This document shows positions 13,943-24,109 of a stretch of 64,000 nt of DNA, in pieces. Positions within the stretch are counted from its first letter, which is position 1. Each line of letters starts with the position of its first letter. Below the pieces are notes generated by a model, which ran no database searches, had not been told where the DNA came from, and was given only the letters and a program-made list of their open reading frames with translations. Source of the DNA: Shinisaurus crocodilurus (Eukaryota; Chordata; Lepidosauria; Squamata; Shinisauridae). Where the stretch lies: assembly GCA_021292165.1 (NCBI GenBank), contig CM037876.1, positions 116,007,379-116,071,378 on the forward strand, read 5' to 3'. A program made the position numbers and the translations under genes.

Positions 13943-16075
13943 TTATTGCAGTATGGAAGCCAAGACAGCTCTGCCAAACGCATTCTGTGCCCTGGCCTGG
14001 ACGTCGAGTCGGTAATGGCGAATGAAAGATGATGGTGAAGACCAAGTCACCGTCCGACATAATTCTGGAAGTTGGACTCCTTTCCCGAAGGCAGTCGATG
14101 TTGACAGTGCTTTTGTCGAGTGCGCTGTCACTGCACCCGGTAAAGGGCGTCTTACTAGTTCATGTGCCAATTTTATGGTGTGCACAATCCAAGAAGCAGG
14201 ACGTTGCTTTGAAAGTGGTTTTCCGATATTAGGTCGAACATAGCAGACAAACAGTTGCTGGGTTTGTCTGATCGATCTCGTGCATTCCTGGTAAAAAGCT
14301 AGTGCCCAACGGACATCGAGACAGTGTAAAGTTGTTTCCAAAGGCCATGTTGGTGATGGGAAGAAAGCCGGAAGTACTATATCTTGACCTAAGTGAAACT
14401 TGGAGACAATTTTAGGCAAGAAGTGCATATCTGGTCTAAGTATCACCTTGTCACGATGAAAAGTGAGATACGGTGAATCAATCCTCAAAGCACACAGTTC
14501 ACTGCTTCGTCTAGCAGAAGTGATAGCGACTAAGAATGCTGTTTTCCAAGAGAGCAATCTGAGATCTATAGTCGGTTTCTTAGTTAGTGCCTTCAACACC
14601 AGCGGAAGGTCCCAACCTTCGGGTATCAAACTTCGAGTTAGTGGATTTAGATTTTTGAGTCCTTTCAGAAATTGTTTCACTGTCGGATTCATAAATATCG
14701 ATCCGGTAAAAGAATTCACCTTATATGCTGATATTGCGACTAAGTAGACTTTGATGGAGGAATACTTCAGTCCACGCACCATCAAGGAATGCAGAAATTC
14801 TAGCACAATCGAAATTGAACAGGATTTTGGATCTTCATGCAGATTATTTACGAACTTAGTGAAGGCAGCCCACTTGCGAGAATAAGAAAACCTGGTGGAA
14901 GGTTTTCTTGCCGCTAAAAGAACACTTTGAACTGCAGCAGAGAATTCCTTGGTTTGTGTTACTGTATTATCCACGCCATCAGGTTCAACGACTGTAAGTC
15001 CCGGTGCACGATTCTGCCCTGGTGCTGAGTGAGTAAGTCCCATCTGAGTGGCAGTGGTACGTACTGGCCTCGAGATAGACGAAGTAGATGGGTGAACCAG
15101 GGTTGACGTGGCCACTATGGAGCTATCATGATACATTTTGTCTGGTCCTGACAAATTTTTGATATCACCCAAGTCAGTAACGGAATTGGAGGAAATAGAT
15201 AGAATAACCTCCCGTTCCAAGTCTCCATGAATGCGTCGGATATTGACCTTGGATCCGATGCTGCCCTGCTGCAAAACAGAGGGCATGCTGCGTTGTTGCT
15301 GGTGGCGAACAAGTCCACCTCTGGTTCTCCCCATTGCTGAAAAATAGTTTGAAGGAGTCCACGGTGCAGCTGCCATTCGTGAGACTGCATCAATACTCTG
15401 CTCAGCATGTCCGTGAGAACATTTGACTTTCCTGCTATGTGAATTGCGATTAAAGACATGCCTCGGGGAATTGCCCATTCGTAGATCATTAGAGTCAGGC
15501 GCAGTAAGCGTGTTGATCTCGTGCCTCCTTCTTTGTTCAGGTATGCCACAACCGTCGTGTTGTCGTTTGCCATTTGGATGTGACAATTGCTGAGATGGAC
15601 TTCTAGAGCTTGGAGGGCTTTCCACACTGCCAGCAATTCGAGGTAATTGATGTGCATAGTTTTGTCCTGATTCAACCAAGTGCCTTGTGCTGTATGCTCG
15701 TTGGAGTGAGTGCCCCAGCCTAATAGTGATGCGTCTGTCATTAGAAGGCATGTCGGTGTGGATGGACTGAAGGGCATGCCTTTGGTGAGATTTGCTTCGT
15801 GAGTCCACCACCTGATAGAATCTTTGATTTTTTGTGGTAACCGAAGGTGTTTTGATGGCTTGTCCGTTTCTGGACTGAAGTTGTGAATGAAATAAGATTG
15901 AAGGGGCCTCATGTATAGCCTTGCGTATCAGACCACCGATATCATGGAAGCCATGTGGCCTGCAGACGTTGTACGGAGTGCGCCGAACAGGTGGTGAGGC
16001 GAATGAGTCTTTTGGATGCGGTATTTTTTGTACTCTGATTTGTGGTAGGTACGCCCGGCTGTCGATTGCATTCAT
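13943..16075 (-). CDS. DIRS A tyrosine recombinase ORF (710 codons), overlaps RNase H frame
   Basis: The C-terminal half (from about residue 375) is a DIRS tyrosine recombinase, the enzyme that joins the circular cDNA to the target. Visible features: KPSTRFSYSRKWAAF at the start of the SAM-like region; the first catalytic Arg in TSARRSSELCAL (about 14500-14530); the HxxR box, which here reads AHSTKALS with Lys in place of Arg (about 14108-14137); and the nucleophile Tyr in FIRHYRLD (about 14000-14028). The first 320 codons overlap the RNase H-coding frame on the same strand (down to 15115) yet have no stop. Extensive RT/recombinase overlap is known for DIRS-1-like elements, so this may be real coding, although the N-terminal part has no domain I recognise. 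The Lys substitution probably inactivates it. Confidence 0.8.
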   Translation of the reverse strand: MNAIDSRAYLPQIRVQKIPHPKDSFASPPVRRTPYNVCRPHGFHDIGGLIRKAIHEAPSILFHSQLQSRNGQAIKTPSVTTKNQRFYQVVDSRSKSHQRHALQSIHTDMPSNDRRITIRLGHSLQRAYSTRHLVESGQNYAHQLPRIAGSVESPPSSRSPSQQLSHPNGKRQHDGCGIPEQRRRHEINTLTAPDSNDLRMGNSPRHVFNRNSHSRKVKCSHGHAEQSIDAVSRMAAAPWTPSNYFSAMGRTRGGLVRHQQQRSMPSVLQQGSIGSKVNIRRIHGDLEREVILSISSNSVTDLGDIKNLSGPDKMYHDSSIVATSTLVHPSTSSISRPVRTTATQMGLTHSAPGQNRAPGLTVVEPDGVDNTVTQTKEFSAAVQSVLLAARKPSTRFSYSRKWAAFTKFVNNLHEDPKSCSISIVLEFLHSLMVRGLKYSSIKVYLVAISAYKVNSFTGSIFMNPTVKQFLKGLKNLNPLTRSLIPEGWDLPLVLKALTKKPTIDLRLLSWKTAFLVAITSARRSSELCALRIDSPYLTFHRDKVILRPDMHFLPKIVSKFHLGQDIVLPAFFPSPTWPLETTLHCLDVRWALAFYQECTRSIRQTQQLFVCYVRPNIGKPLSKQRPASWIVHTIKLAHELVRRPLPGAVTAHSTKALSTSTAFGKGVQLPELCRTVTWSSPSSFIRHYRLDVQARAQNAFGRAVLASILQ

Positions 16076-17106
16076 CTTTTCCCAATGAACTGAATGTCTC
16101 TTACAGGTCGAAGGATTGACTTCTTCGAGTTCAAGCAGAGTCCCATTTCGTCTAGAAGATAGAGAGTGTCTGTCAGTGCGTGTCGAAGTGCGGATTCTGA
16201 TGATGCCACTATCAACCAGTCGTCAAGATGCGGGAAGATGGTGATGCCCCTTGCTCGGAGACTGGCACATATGACAGCCATGCACTTCGTGAACACTCTT
16301 GGTGCGGTGGAGAGGCTGAATGGTGGTACTACGAACTGGTAAGCATCTTGTCCGACTTGAAACTGAAGGAATTTTTGACTGTCCTTGTGGATGGCGATGT
16401 GGAAATACGCATCCTTGAGGTCGATGGATGCAAACCAATCGGTCTTGTGTAGAAGCGGTAAGATCAATTGGAGTGTGACCATGCAGAACCTCTTCGGTGG
16501 AATAAAGAGGTTGACAGTCCAAAGGTCCAAGATTGGCCTGAGTCCTCCGTCCTTTTTCTCTACCGTAAAGTACCTGAAGTAAAGACCCTCCTCCAGGTTT
16601 TCTTTGGGAACCAGTTTTATTGCTCCCTTTCGAAGCAGAGAAGACACTTCTTCGAGCAGTACTGGTATTGGCTGAGTGGTCTTGACACCGAAGAAAGGAG
16701 GGAGGACTCGAAACTTGATCTGGTATCTGTGTTGAATGATGTTCAGCACCCACCGATCTGTAGGACTGTAGTGCTTTGCCAGGATCTGAGGTGTCGACAC
16801 AGACGAGAGCCAAAGACAAGTTGTGGAGCAGGTGGAGTGATGATGGTGACAGAAGTCAAACACGCCACTTGTTAAAGTCGCCTCCTTTGTGGGATCCCCG
16901 GTACTTCTGCTGGTAAGAAGTACGTTGCAGTGCCTGGGGCTGCTGGTTATGAGGTTGACGACCACCACCTCGGAATGGTTGAGAAGACTGGAAGGTCTGC
17001 GTGGTATATGGAATCCTTCCCCAGCATCTCTGTAAGGTCTTGTTTGAGGCAGATGTGAAAGTCCCATCTTTTTTGCATTAGCCAATGCTTTTTGTACTGC
17101 GTCCAT
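15115..17106 (-). pseudogene. DIRS A reverse transcriptase / RNase H, one internal stop
   Basis: One frame covers a Gag-like tail (MDAVQKALANAKKMG), then the RT fingers and palm: KKDGGLRPILDL, the ASIDLKDAYFHI box with the first Asp, and FPHLDDWLIV with the catalytic Asp pair (about 16210-16236). A TGA at 16072-16074, straight after QFIGKR, stops it. The same frame then continues into RNase H (15912-15115): [35 protein letters not shown] and HIAGKSNVLTDMLSR hold the acidic residues. In DIRS B the equivalent place reads [11 protein letters not shown] without a stop. RT copies the element RNA; RNase H removes the template. Confidence 0.85.
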
Positions 17107-17151
17107 GGAGTCGTCTGTCGACGCGTTAAACAGGCCTTCTCTGTCGAAGGG

Positions 17152-19346
17152 CTAATCTTCTATTTGTGCCTTTGAATCCATGGACAAATTCGTGGATCTC
17201 AACCAGGCATGTCTTTGCAGTACAATAGATGTGATCATGGATTGAGCATGGCTGCCAGCTTGGTGTCTCGCCGTATTCATCTGAAGTGCCGCCATGCTTG
17301 TAGCCTCCTTCTGAAAAACCCGCGCCAGCTCATGTTTTTCGTCGGGTAAATAATCACATAAATCACCAATCTTTTCGGTGATGAACATTTGATACCTGGC
17401 CATAATGGCCTGGTAGTTTGCTATTTTCAAGCCCATCATACACGAAGAATAGACGCTACGGCCGTAGGCGTCTGATCTCTTCCCTTCTTTGTCCGCTGGG
17501 GTAGAGTGTTGTCGCCCTCCATGAGATTGAGCTGACTTAACAATAATAGTTCACTGTTGGATGCGAGAACTACATCCTCCTGCCTCACTCTATACATTGT
17601 CTCAAGTTTCTTTGATGTAGGATGAGCAGTTGCTGGGGTTTTCCATGTTGCCTGAACTGTGTCAATCAAAGTTGGCAGAAAAGGCACTAGAGTTTTAGAT
17701 GTTTGGGTGTTTTGAAGTACAGTAAAACCTTGGATTGCAAGTAACTTGGTCTGCAAGTGTTTTGCAAGACAAGCAAATTTTTAAAATAAATCTTAACTTG
17801 ATAAACAAGCGACATCTTGCAATACAAGTACTGTAGTACAGTCAAGAAAAATGAAGACTTTACATTATCGTTCTTTATTGCAGCTTAAATTAAAAATATG
17901 TGTACACATTTCTTATGGGGAATTTCACTTTGATATACAAGTGCTTTGGATTACAAGCACGTTTCCGGAACGAATTATGCTTGCAATCTAAGGTATTACT
18001 GCATGCCAAAAATTGGGTCTTTAGTTTTTGGTTCCTCTATCTTAGTTTCAATCCCCAATGCTGCAGTCATTCTGGAGATGTGTTCACCAAAAGTACCCAT
18101 GTCCTACGACAGAGAGGCAGAGGCTTTGGATTCGACCTGAGCATCAGGTGATACAGAGTGAGTCGAATCCGAAATTATAGAGTCTGAATCGGTAGAATAA
18201 TCTAAGTCTGAGGAGGATTTATTATGTACAGTCTGTTGAATTCAAAGTACAGCAGTCTGTATTTCAGGCAACTCGGTTGTCGATTGTCCATGTACAGGTG
18301 TAGCGATCCGTTCCGTTTGTGTTGCTGCAATTGGAGGGGTGCGTTGTCTGGATCTAGGTGATCCTTGAGATCTTCGATATCAAGGAGGCGATACCGCCCG
18401 CTCTAGGCCTTGAGGAGACTCACGATATCGGTAAGTATATCCACCGCGATGTGGCGAATGGTGTCGGGCAGTTGAACGATGGTATCGGTCGTCATACACA
18501 TAGCTTGAATAGTATGATCTTGATGTCAAAGCTATGGAGTACATGGAGCCTTCCCTATGGAAAGGGGAATGAGATCGACGATGTGATCCATGCCTTTCTG
18601 CTGGACTTCAAGATGGCAGTATGACACAACACCAAGAGGATCCTCGAGATCGGATTCGGGATTGAAATCGAGATCTGCTTCGAAGTGGTACTTGTACAAT
18701 CTGGCACGTCTCTAGTGGAGACTCCACGATCTCACCTTCGGACACAGACATGGCTGCTGGTGTCCAAGGGATCTTGAGACATCTCTCTAGGTGGATCCGG
18801 TTTTGGCACCGAAGGAGACTCATGCCTCAGGGTTTGTCTCGTCGGGCTTGAGAATCGAGCTGGTATGGCAGCAGTTCCAGAAGCCTCTGGTATAGCCACC
18901 ATTTCAGCCATTGAGAATTTTGGCGCGCTCGAACGTTGCTCTCTCTCGTTCTCTTTTGCTCTTTTTTCCTTTCTCTTTCTGAGCTTGTCTTTCATTTTTC
19001 GGGCCTTCTTTGCCAGTTTTTTGGCCAAATAGGCCTCTCAAGATATAGAGGATTTCTACTGAGCCTCAGAGGTTACTGTATGAGACAGTGGGGTTCACGG
19101 TCTGGATCCTTCTGGTCTCTCCTCTGGAGCAGGAGATATCGCTGAGAGGGATTGTTCCCACATGAGGGCCCTCAATTTAGTCGCTCGGTGCTTCCTGGCC
19201 TGTTTAGTGAAGGCCTGACAGTGCAGGCATGTCTCCATAATATGAGACTGCTGCAGGCAGAGCAGACATAAAGAATGTCCGTTGGCGGGAAGGATTTTTG
19301 TCCCGCAGTGGACACATTTTCTAAATGGTGCCTTAGGAGGCATCAT
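17152..19346 (-). pseudogene. DIRS A Gag, broken
   Basis: Starts at the MMPPKAP Met (19346). The N-terminus has a compact Cys/His cluster (CVHCG, then LCLLCL, then a His, then CLHC) shared with DIRS B Gag. A downstream Gag block (IANYQAIMARYQMF, then DYLPDEKHELARVFQKEAT) lies at 17439-17152 and matches DIRS B well. Between them the frame is lost through shifts and a 285-bp MITE (17719-18003). A TAG at 17152-17154 replaces the Leu codon of IEDLPFD seen in DIRS B, separating Gag from the RT frame. Confidence 0.75.
17719..18003. mobile_element. TA-target MITE copy 2, inserted in DIRS A gag
   Basis: CAGTAAAACCTTGGATTGCA at the left end and the complement of a near-identical end at the right (GCAATCTAAGGTATTACTG), with TA-type flanks. 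It has the same internal structure as 25369-25622 and 59718-59975. Because it interrupts Gag, it moved after DIRS A inserted. Confidence 0.85.
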
Positions 19347-19559
19347 GAAAAAGGAAAAGAAAGAGTTTGGAGAAGAACAGGGGAGAGATCGGGGATAGTA
19401 ACGATTTTTTTGGTTTTTTTTTTTTTTTTTAAGAACAAGGAAATGGAGTAATAGTTGAGAAAAAGTATGAGGAAAGTTAAGTATATAGTATAGGAAATAA
19501 CGTCAAAAACTCAGCAAGGAGAAGATCGAAGTGAGAGAGATTCCAAAAGACAGCCACTC

Positions 19560-19735
19560 ACAATGGTGGTCAAAGAGGAACTGAGGGAAAGGGCGGGAGC
19601 TGCGCTAAGGAGCACGCGTGATGGGGGAGGGGCTCCCGTCCAATTTTCCTCAGCTTTACAATATTCTGAAATGGCCTCCATGCAGGCGCAGAGCCCATAT
19701 GTGTGATGCACAGAGATCACAAAGAAGAACTAATT
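19560..19735 (-). repeat. Right inverted terminal repeat of DIRS A
   Basis: Mirror of 13145-13320 (GATGGGGGAGGGGCTCCC, then GCAGGCGCAGAGCCC). It ends near CACAAAGAAGAAC, whose complement appears in the internal complementary region at about 13850. Confidence 0.85.
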
Positions 19736-19867
19736 TTCTACATAGATAAAGCAGAGTCTAGCAACCCCAATCTGTTTTTTACTGGAACCCTGAGAGCCAC
19801 CAAGCAGAGCTAATTGCAGGTTATAGTGATGTGGCATGGGCCAGACATACACTCAAAATTAAGGAAT

Positions 19868-20104
19868 GGGCCCTCTGAACCCATTAATAATACCCATTAT
19901 TATCAGAGTAATCTCTAGCCAGCTTCCTGCATTTCCTGGTGCAATTGGGCCCTCTGAACCCATTAATAATACCCATTATTATCAGAGTAATCTCTAGCCA
20001 GCTTCCTGCATTTCCTGGTGCAATTGGGCCCTCTGAACCCATTAATAATACCCATTATTATCAGAGTAATCTCTAGCCAGCTTCCTGCATTTCCTGGTGC
20101 AATT
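19868..20104 (+). repeat. Three perfect tandem copies of a 79-bp unit
   Basis: Units start GGGCCCTCTGAACCC at 19868, 19947 and 20026; I see no mismatch among them. Part of the unit (AGCCAGCTTCCTGCATTTCC) occurs in inverse orientation near 25320-25355, so the unit comes from a dispersed repeat. Confidence 0.95.
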
Positions 20105-20419
20105 GGGCTGGTTATTGTGGTCATGGTGGCCTTATGTGTTGTTTAATGTCCTGCAAAAGGCACTGGCAGCTACATTATCTAGGTTGAAGCTCACTTTTTC
20201 AAGATGAGCAGACAAGCTGAACTTGGTGCAACTCCAATTCCTCCTTAAACAGGCAGGACGATCAAAATTTTTATTGATAGACCAGGTAGGTGTACGAAGA
20301 CCTATAAATGAATTGGGTAAGAGGGTAGCTGTAGAAACCTGTTTTCCTGTATCTGCTTGAAAGTGCAGAAAACATACAGTTCAACTGTATGTTTTGCTTT
20401 TGAAAACTTGGCAGTGATC

Positions 20420-20572
20420 TCCTCTCTCCCTCTGGAGGCATTCAAGGTGAAGCTGGACGGCCATCTGTCAGGGATGCTTTGACCTGGATTCCTGCATTGA
20501 GCAGGGGGTTGGACTCGATGGCCTTGTAGGCCCCTACCAACTCTACTTTTCTATGATTCTATTTTCTAACAA
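20420..20572 (+). mobile_element. CR1 LINE 3' end
   Basis: Typical CR1 3' segment: GGAGGCATTCAAGG, GGTTGGACTCGATGGCC and CCAACTCTACTTTTC with a TCTATGATTCTAT tail. It is nearly identical to the end of the long copy at 35290-35446. Between 20573 and 21278 I see no gene; AT-rich unassigned sequence. Confidence 0.9.
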
Positions 20573-21420
20573 ACATAAGCACTATTAAGCTTCTGTGTGA
20601 TTAAAAAATTCCCCCTTTTGTCTCTCTTATTCTGCTCCTCCCCCACCTCCAACAGCAGAGTGGTCTGCTCTTCTGTGTTAGCTCAATCTCTATGGTTAAT
20701 GTAAACACAGAAAATGTTCATTAAATACCTGAAATAAAACTCTGTTCAGTTGTTACTGCACTCCTCAGGGTTGGGTCACATATGCGGGTTCTTCACTTGC
20801 CAACTGCAACACCCAGTGGTGAGATTGGGGTGCTTTAGTGCAGATATCGCCATAGCAAGAGCTTTTAATTTTTTTATTTATAGGTTTTTTCATTCATAAT
20901 TAAACAATAAACAGCACAACATTCAGTGAGAGAAGGGGAGAAGGAAGAGGGAAAGGATTTTGGAGGGGGAAAGAGTAAATAAAACCTCATCTTAAATACC
21001 TGTAAGACTCAAGTGTCAAAAAAGAAAACAAGCATATACACATCTGTGTAAGCAGTTTAAATGTCCAGATAACTGTTCATTCAGTGTTGGCAATGACAGG
21101 CTGCATGCTTAGATATGGAAAGGGAAGTGAGGTCCCTTGGATGATTGGCAGTGGGGACTTGTCCTTCTGATGTCCTCTTGGCGATCACAAGTACTTTCAT
21201 CAGTCACCTATACTGGCTCCTTGACAAATTCCAAAGTGCAGGAATGTAGGTACAGCTTAATATCTACAGACTCTAGCTCAGTGTTCTCCAACCTTTTTCA
21301 AGTTGCGACCCCCTTTTATAATAGCAAAGTAACTGGCCCTCCCACTACATTTGCATAAATTTGCATTTTAATAGGGTAAAGAAAACACATTAAAAATAGA
21401 GTTTTCAGAATATAATTTAG

Positions 21421-21540
21421 GCTGAGAGTCAGTGCCTGGTCCAAAGTCACCCAGTGGGCTTCATGGCCAAGGGGGGACTAGAATCCAGATCTCCCGAGTC
21501 CTAGTCCGGCACTCTCACCACTACGCCACACTGGCTCTCA
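21421..21540 (-). mobile_element. tRNA-derived SINE, 5' part, minus strand
   Basis: Reverse complement of the head of the full SINE at 59052: GAGAGCCAGTGTGGCGTAG start and the B-box region (complement at about 21485-21500). The 3' half is missing. Confidence 0.85.
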
Positions 21541-21566
21541 TGGCTGTGTGGGATATTAGGGTGGAA

Positions 21567-21900
21567 TCCTATTTATTTAATATATTTATATCCCGACTTT
21601 TTTCCTGCAAGGAACCCAAGGTGGCTTACATAATTCTCCTCCATTTGATCCTCATGACAACCCCGTGAGGTAGATTAGGCTGAGAGAACGGGCCTGTGGC
21701 TTATGCTGGCTCAGCTTGTCTTAAGCAGGGTCAAGCCTGGTTATTACTTGGATGGGAGACCCCTCCTCTAGTTTCCTGCATTGAGCAGGGGGTTGGACTC
21801 GATAGCCTTGTAGGCTCCTTCCAACTTTATGATCTATGAAATCTGTAAGTCAGTGACTGGCCCAAAGTCACCCAGTGAGCTTCATGGCCAAGTGAGATAT
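21567..21900 (-). mobile_element. tRNA-derived SINE, 3' part, split by a 5S-derived SINE
   Basis: A reversed tail (TTTATATCCCGAC, then GCAAGGAACCCAAGGTGG) runs to AGGCTGAGAG at about 21686. It stops, and resumes at about 21846 with CAGTGACTGGCCCAAAGTCA. The insert (21693-21842) is a 5S-derived SINE. Confidence 0.8.
21693..21842 (+). mobile_element. 5S-rRNA-derived SINE with CR1 tail, copy 1
   Basis: AAGCAGGGTCAAGCCTGG, then TTACTTGGATGGGAGACC: the A box, intermediate element and C box of a 5S rRNA gene promoter. A CR1-type 3' end follows (GGGGGTTGGACTCGATAGCC, CTCCTTCCAACT) with a short ATGATCTATGAAAT end. RNA polymerase III promoter at the head, CR1 recognition tail at the end. Confidence 0.85.
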
Positions 21901-21929
21901 TAATTAATTAATTAATTAATTAGGGTGGA

Positions 21930-22033
21930 ATCCTAGCATGTTTAGAGAGAGGAAAAAAGTCCTACAACTCCCAGCATTCCCCAGCCAGCATGCTGGGAGT
22001 TGTAGGACTTTTTTCAGTCTAAACATGCATAGG
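21930..22033. mobile_element. Palindromic foldback MITE, about 100 bp
   Basis: ATCCTAGCATGTTTAG and AAAAAGTCCTACAACTCCC are mirrored by GGGAGTTGTAGGACTTTTT and CTAAACATGCATAGGAT around a short loop. A TTAA microsatellite (21900-21922) precedes it. Confidence 0.8.
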
Positions 22034-22107
22034 ATTGTCCCCTGCATATATAAATGGCCTAATGCCAGGAATAGACCTTTCCGGGTTTTGTTCCAGAATT
22101 GATATTA

Positions 22108-22660
22108 AAAATATTAGAAGAGCCATGCTGGATTGGATGGATCTATCTAGTCCAGCATTCTGTTTACACAGCGGCCAACCAGATGCTGCAGTGGGAAGCC
22201 CACAAGCAGGACATGCGTGTAATTGCACCCTCCCACCCATGTTCCCCAGCAACTGGTGTACCAAAGATACTAGAGGTAGCACATAGCTATTATGCCTAGC
22301 AGCCATTGATGGGCTTCTCCTCCAGGAATTGGTCCAATTCCCTTTTAAAGCCATCCAAATTGGTGACCATCACTACATCTTGTGGAAGTGAGTTCCACAG
22401 TTTAACTATGCGATATGTGTGAAGAAGTCCTTTTATCTGTCCTGAATCTCCCACCAATCAGCTTCATGGGATGACCCCTTTGGGTTCCAGGATTATGAGG
22501 GAGCAAAAGTCTCCCCCTCCACTTTCTCCACACCATGCATAATTGTGTACATCTCTATCATGTACTTCACTTGTCTTTTTTCCAGGCTAGACAGTTTCAG
22601 GCATTGTAACCTTTCCTCATAGGGGAATTGCTCCAGCCCCTTGATAGCAAGTTGCCCTTT
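22108..22660 (-). mobile_element. CR1 (L3-like) LINE 3' region, minus strand
   Basis: On the minus strand, a CR1 3' stretch: CCTATGAGGAAAGGTTACA, then GAACTCACTTCCACAAGATG, then ATGGCTTTAAAAGGG, then CCAGCATGGCTCTTC. A shorter copy of its terminal part is at 56252-56405. Confidence 0.8.
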
Positions 22661-22823
22661 TCTGTACTGCCCCTGAACATGGAGGTTCTATCAAGACATT
22701 GAGTTGATATTTTTATTTGGATGGGCTAAAAAGCGACAAATAGCTCACTTCTTTGTAACTTTGTTTTGCTTGGTTGTACAGATGCCTATACTGTTTACCT
22801 CAGTATTTTATTTATTATTGCTG

Positions 22824-22953
22824 GAGTGGGTAACTTGTGGCCCTCCAGATATTTTGGCCTACAATTCCCAGCAGCCCTAGTCAGCATAGTCAATGGTTGG
22901 GGGTTATGGGAGTTGTAGTCCAAAACATCTGGACAGCCATAAGTTGCCTGTCC
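22824..22953. mobile_element. hAT-type foldback MITE (CTCCAGATGTTTTGG family)
   Basis: CCCTCCAGATATTTTGG at the left and the complement of CCAGATGTTTTGGACTAC at the right, inverted around GTCAGCATAGTCAATGG. The same family recurs at 23018, 29396, 29611, 31317, 35621, 43749, 52491, 53731, 59517 and 60027. Confidence 0.75.
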
Positions 22954-23017
22954 CCTTTCTAATCTGTTCCTTAGCCACCTTTCAAGACCACAGTCTTCTC
23001 AAGGTGGCTTACTCCCA

Positions 23018-23148
23018 GCAGGGGTGGACAGATGATAGATCTCCAGATGTTTTGGACTCCAACTCCCAGAAGCCCTAGCCAGCATAGTCAATGTTCAGGA
23101 ATGCTGGAAGTCCAAAACATCTGGAGATCTACTTTCCACCCAGCCCTG
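23018..23148. mobile_element. hAT-type foldback MITE
   Basis: ATCTCCAGATGTTTTGGACT and, inverted, AGTCCAAAACATCTGGAGAT, with a central TAGTCAATG stem-loop. Confidence 0.8.
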
Positions 23149-23189
23149 ACTTACAACATAAAAACAATACAATTCAACTACTTCTTGAT

Positions 23190-23590
23190 GTTGTTCTTCT
23201 CCTAGCAGAGGTTGGACATCATCATGGCTAAACAGTCTTTCGATATGGCCGCTCTAAACAGTGTTGTATTGCCCCTAACCCATTCTTAAAAGGTTTTCAG
23301 CCAAGACCTCCTTCTTCATACACTTCTTTTCCCATTTATTTTCCCTTGTATAATCAGCTGTAACGGTATATATTTTTCATTTCAGATTATATGACTAAAA
23401 TATTCTAGTTTTATGTGTTTTATACTTTCTTGATCTTTATACGTACATTCTCTTTAATACTTCTTCGTTGGTCACCCTCTCGGTCCATGAAATTCGCCAC
23501 ATCCTGTGATAAATCCACATTTCAAATGCTTCTATCTTTTTAATGGTAGTCTCTGTTGAAGTCCATGGTTCCATACCATACAAATGTATC
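23190..23590 (-). mobile_element. BovB/RTE-like LINE ORF2 C-terminal fragment
   Basis: Read on the minus strand, 23586-23487 encodes MEPWTS then KKIEAFEMWIYHRMWRISW and TERVTNEEVLKRM, a motif series typical of BovB/RTE-like non-LTR elements. A disrupted ending with LFRAA and a MMSNL-like stretch lies at about 23280-23210. Several frame breaks; non-functional. Confidence 0.7.
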
Positions 23591-24109
23591 AATAAAATTC
23601 TATTAAAGATAAGCAATTTAAAGTAAAATCAGTTACAATAAAAAGCATTGTAAAAATATTCATTAGCAGCGAATACCATTAAAAAAAATTAAAAGCCAGG
23701 GAGAACTGATGTTAACCCCCCCCCCCCCAAACGCACAACCTTTTAAAGGCCAGCCATATCTCTCAGGAGGGAATTTAGGGTTCTTATTTAGGGTATTCCA
23801 TATCTCTGCTTGTTGCTTTTCTGTTTCTACTTCAATTGGTTAAAATGACTGAGCTCAGTTTCCTAGAGTGGTCCCAGAAATTTGGACAAGGGGGAAAGTA
23901 AATAGTGAAGACAACTTCCTGGGGCTAAACTCCTCCCTCTCTGGCTTGAGAATCTCGCAGAAGGCTGACAGGTGAGTGACTTATGCAGCATTCACAACGC
24001 TGCTTAGAAAAACATCTGTATGAATCCATACAGTGTAGAAGCAATTAAGAAACAAAACAAAATACAGTGACCTTCCCAATGTGGTCTTACTGTAAGGCTG
24101 CACTTTTAA

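Larger units (their letters stand above)
13142..19735 (-). mobile_element. DIRS-type tyrosine-recombinase retrotransposon A
   Basis: A near full-length DIRS element read on the minus strand: Gag (19346 down to about 17150), RT (17106-16072), RNase H (15912-15115) and tyrosine recombinase (to 13943). It has the DIRS end structure: inverted terminal repeats (13145-13320 against 19560-19735) and, next to the left end, an internal complementary region (13484-13880) carrying complements of both termini side by side. DIRS elements replicate through a circle joined by the recombinase and make no target duplication; none is seen. It sits in the NUP50-KIAA0930 intergenic region and carries a MITE (17719-18003) and a GC-rich insert (13516-13808). 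Stops at 17152 and 16072 and a catalytic Arg-to-Lys change indicate a non-autonomous copy. Confidence 0.9.

Noticed and set aside
13524..14060. 178-codon minus frame at the left of DIRS A
   Set aside because: It crosses the GC-rich insert and the internal complementary region, in a frame other than the recombinase; compositionally open only because of high GC.
13168..19720. Two matching small proteins at 13168-13410 (+) and 19511-19720 (-)
   Set aside because: They are the same inverted terminal repeat of DIRS A read outward-in, not conserved genes.
21724..21762. Functional 5S rRNA gene
   Set aside because: Only about 40 nt of the 120-nt 5S RNA is matched, and it is fused to a CR1 tail in several dispersed copies.
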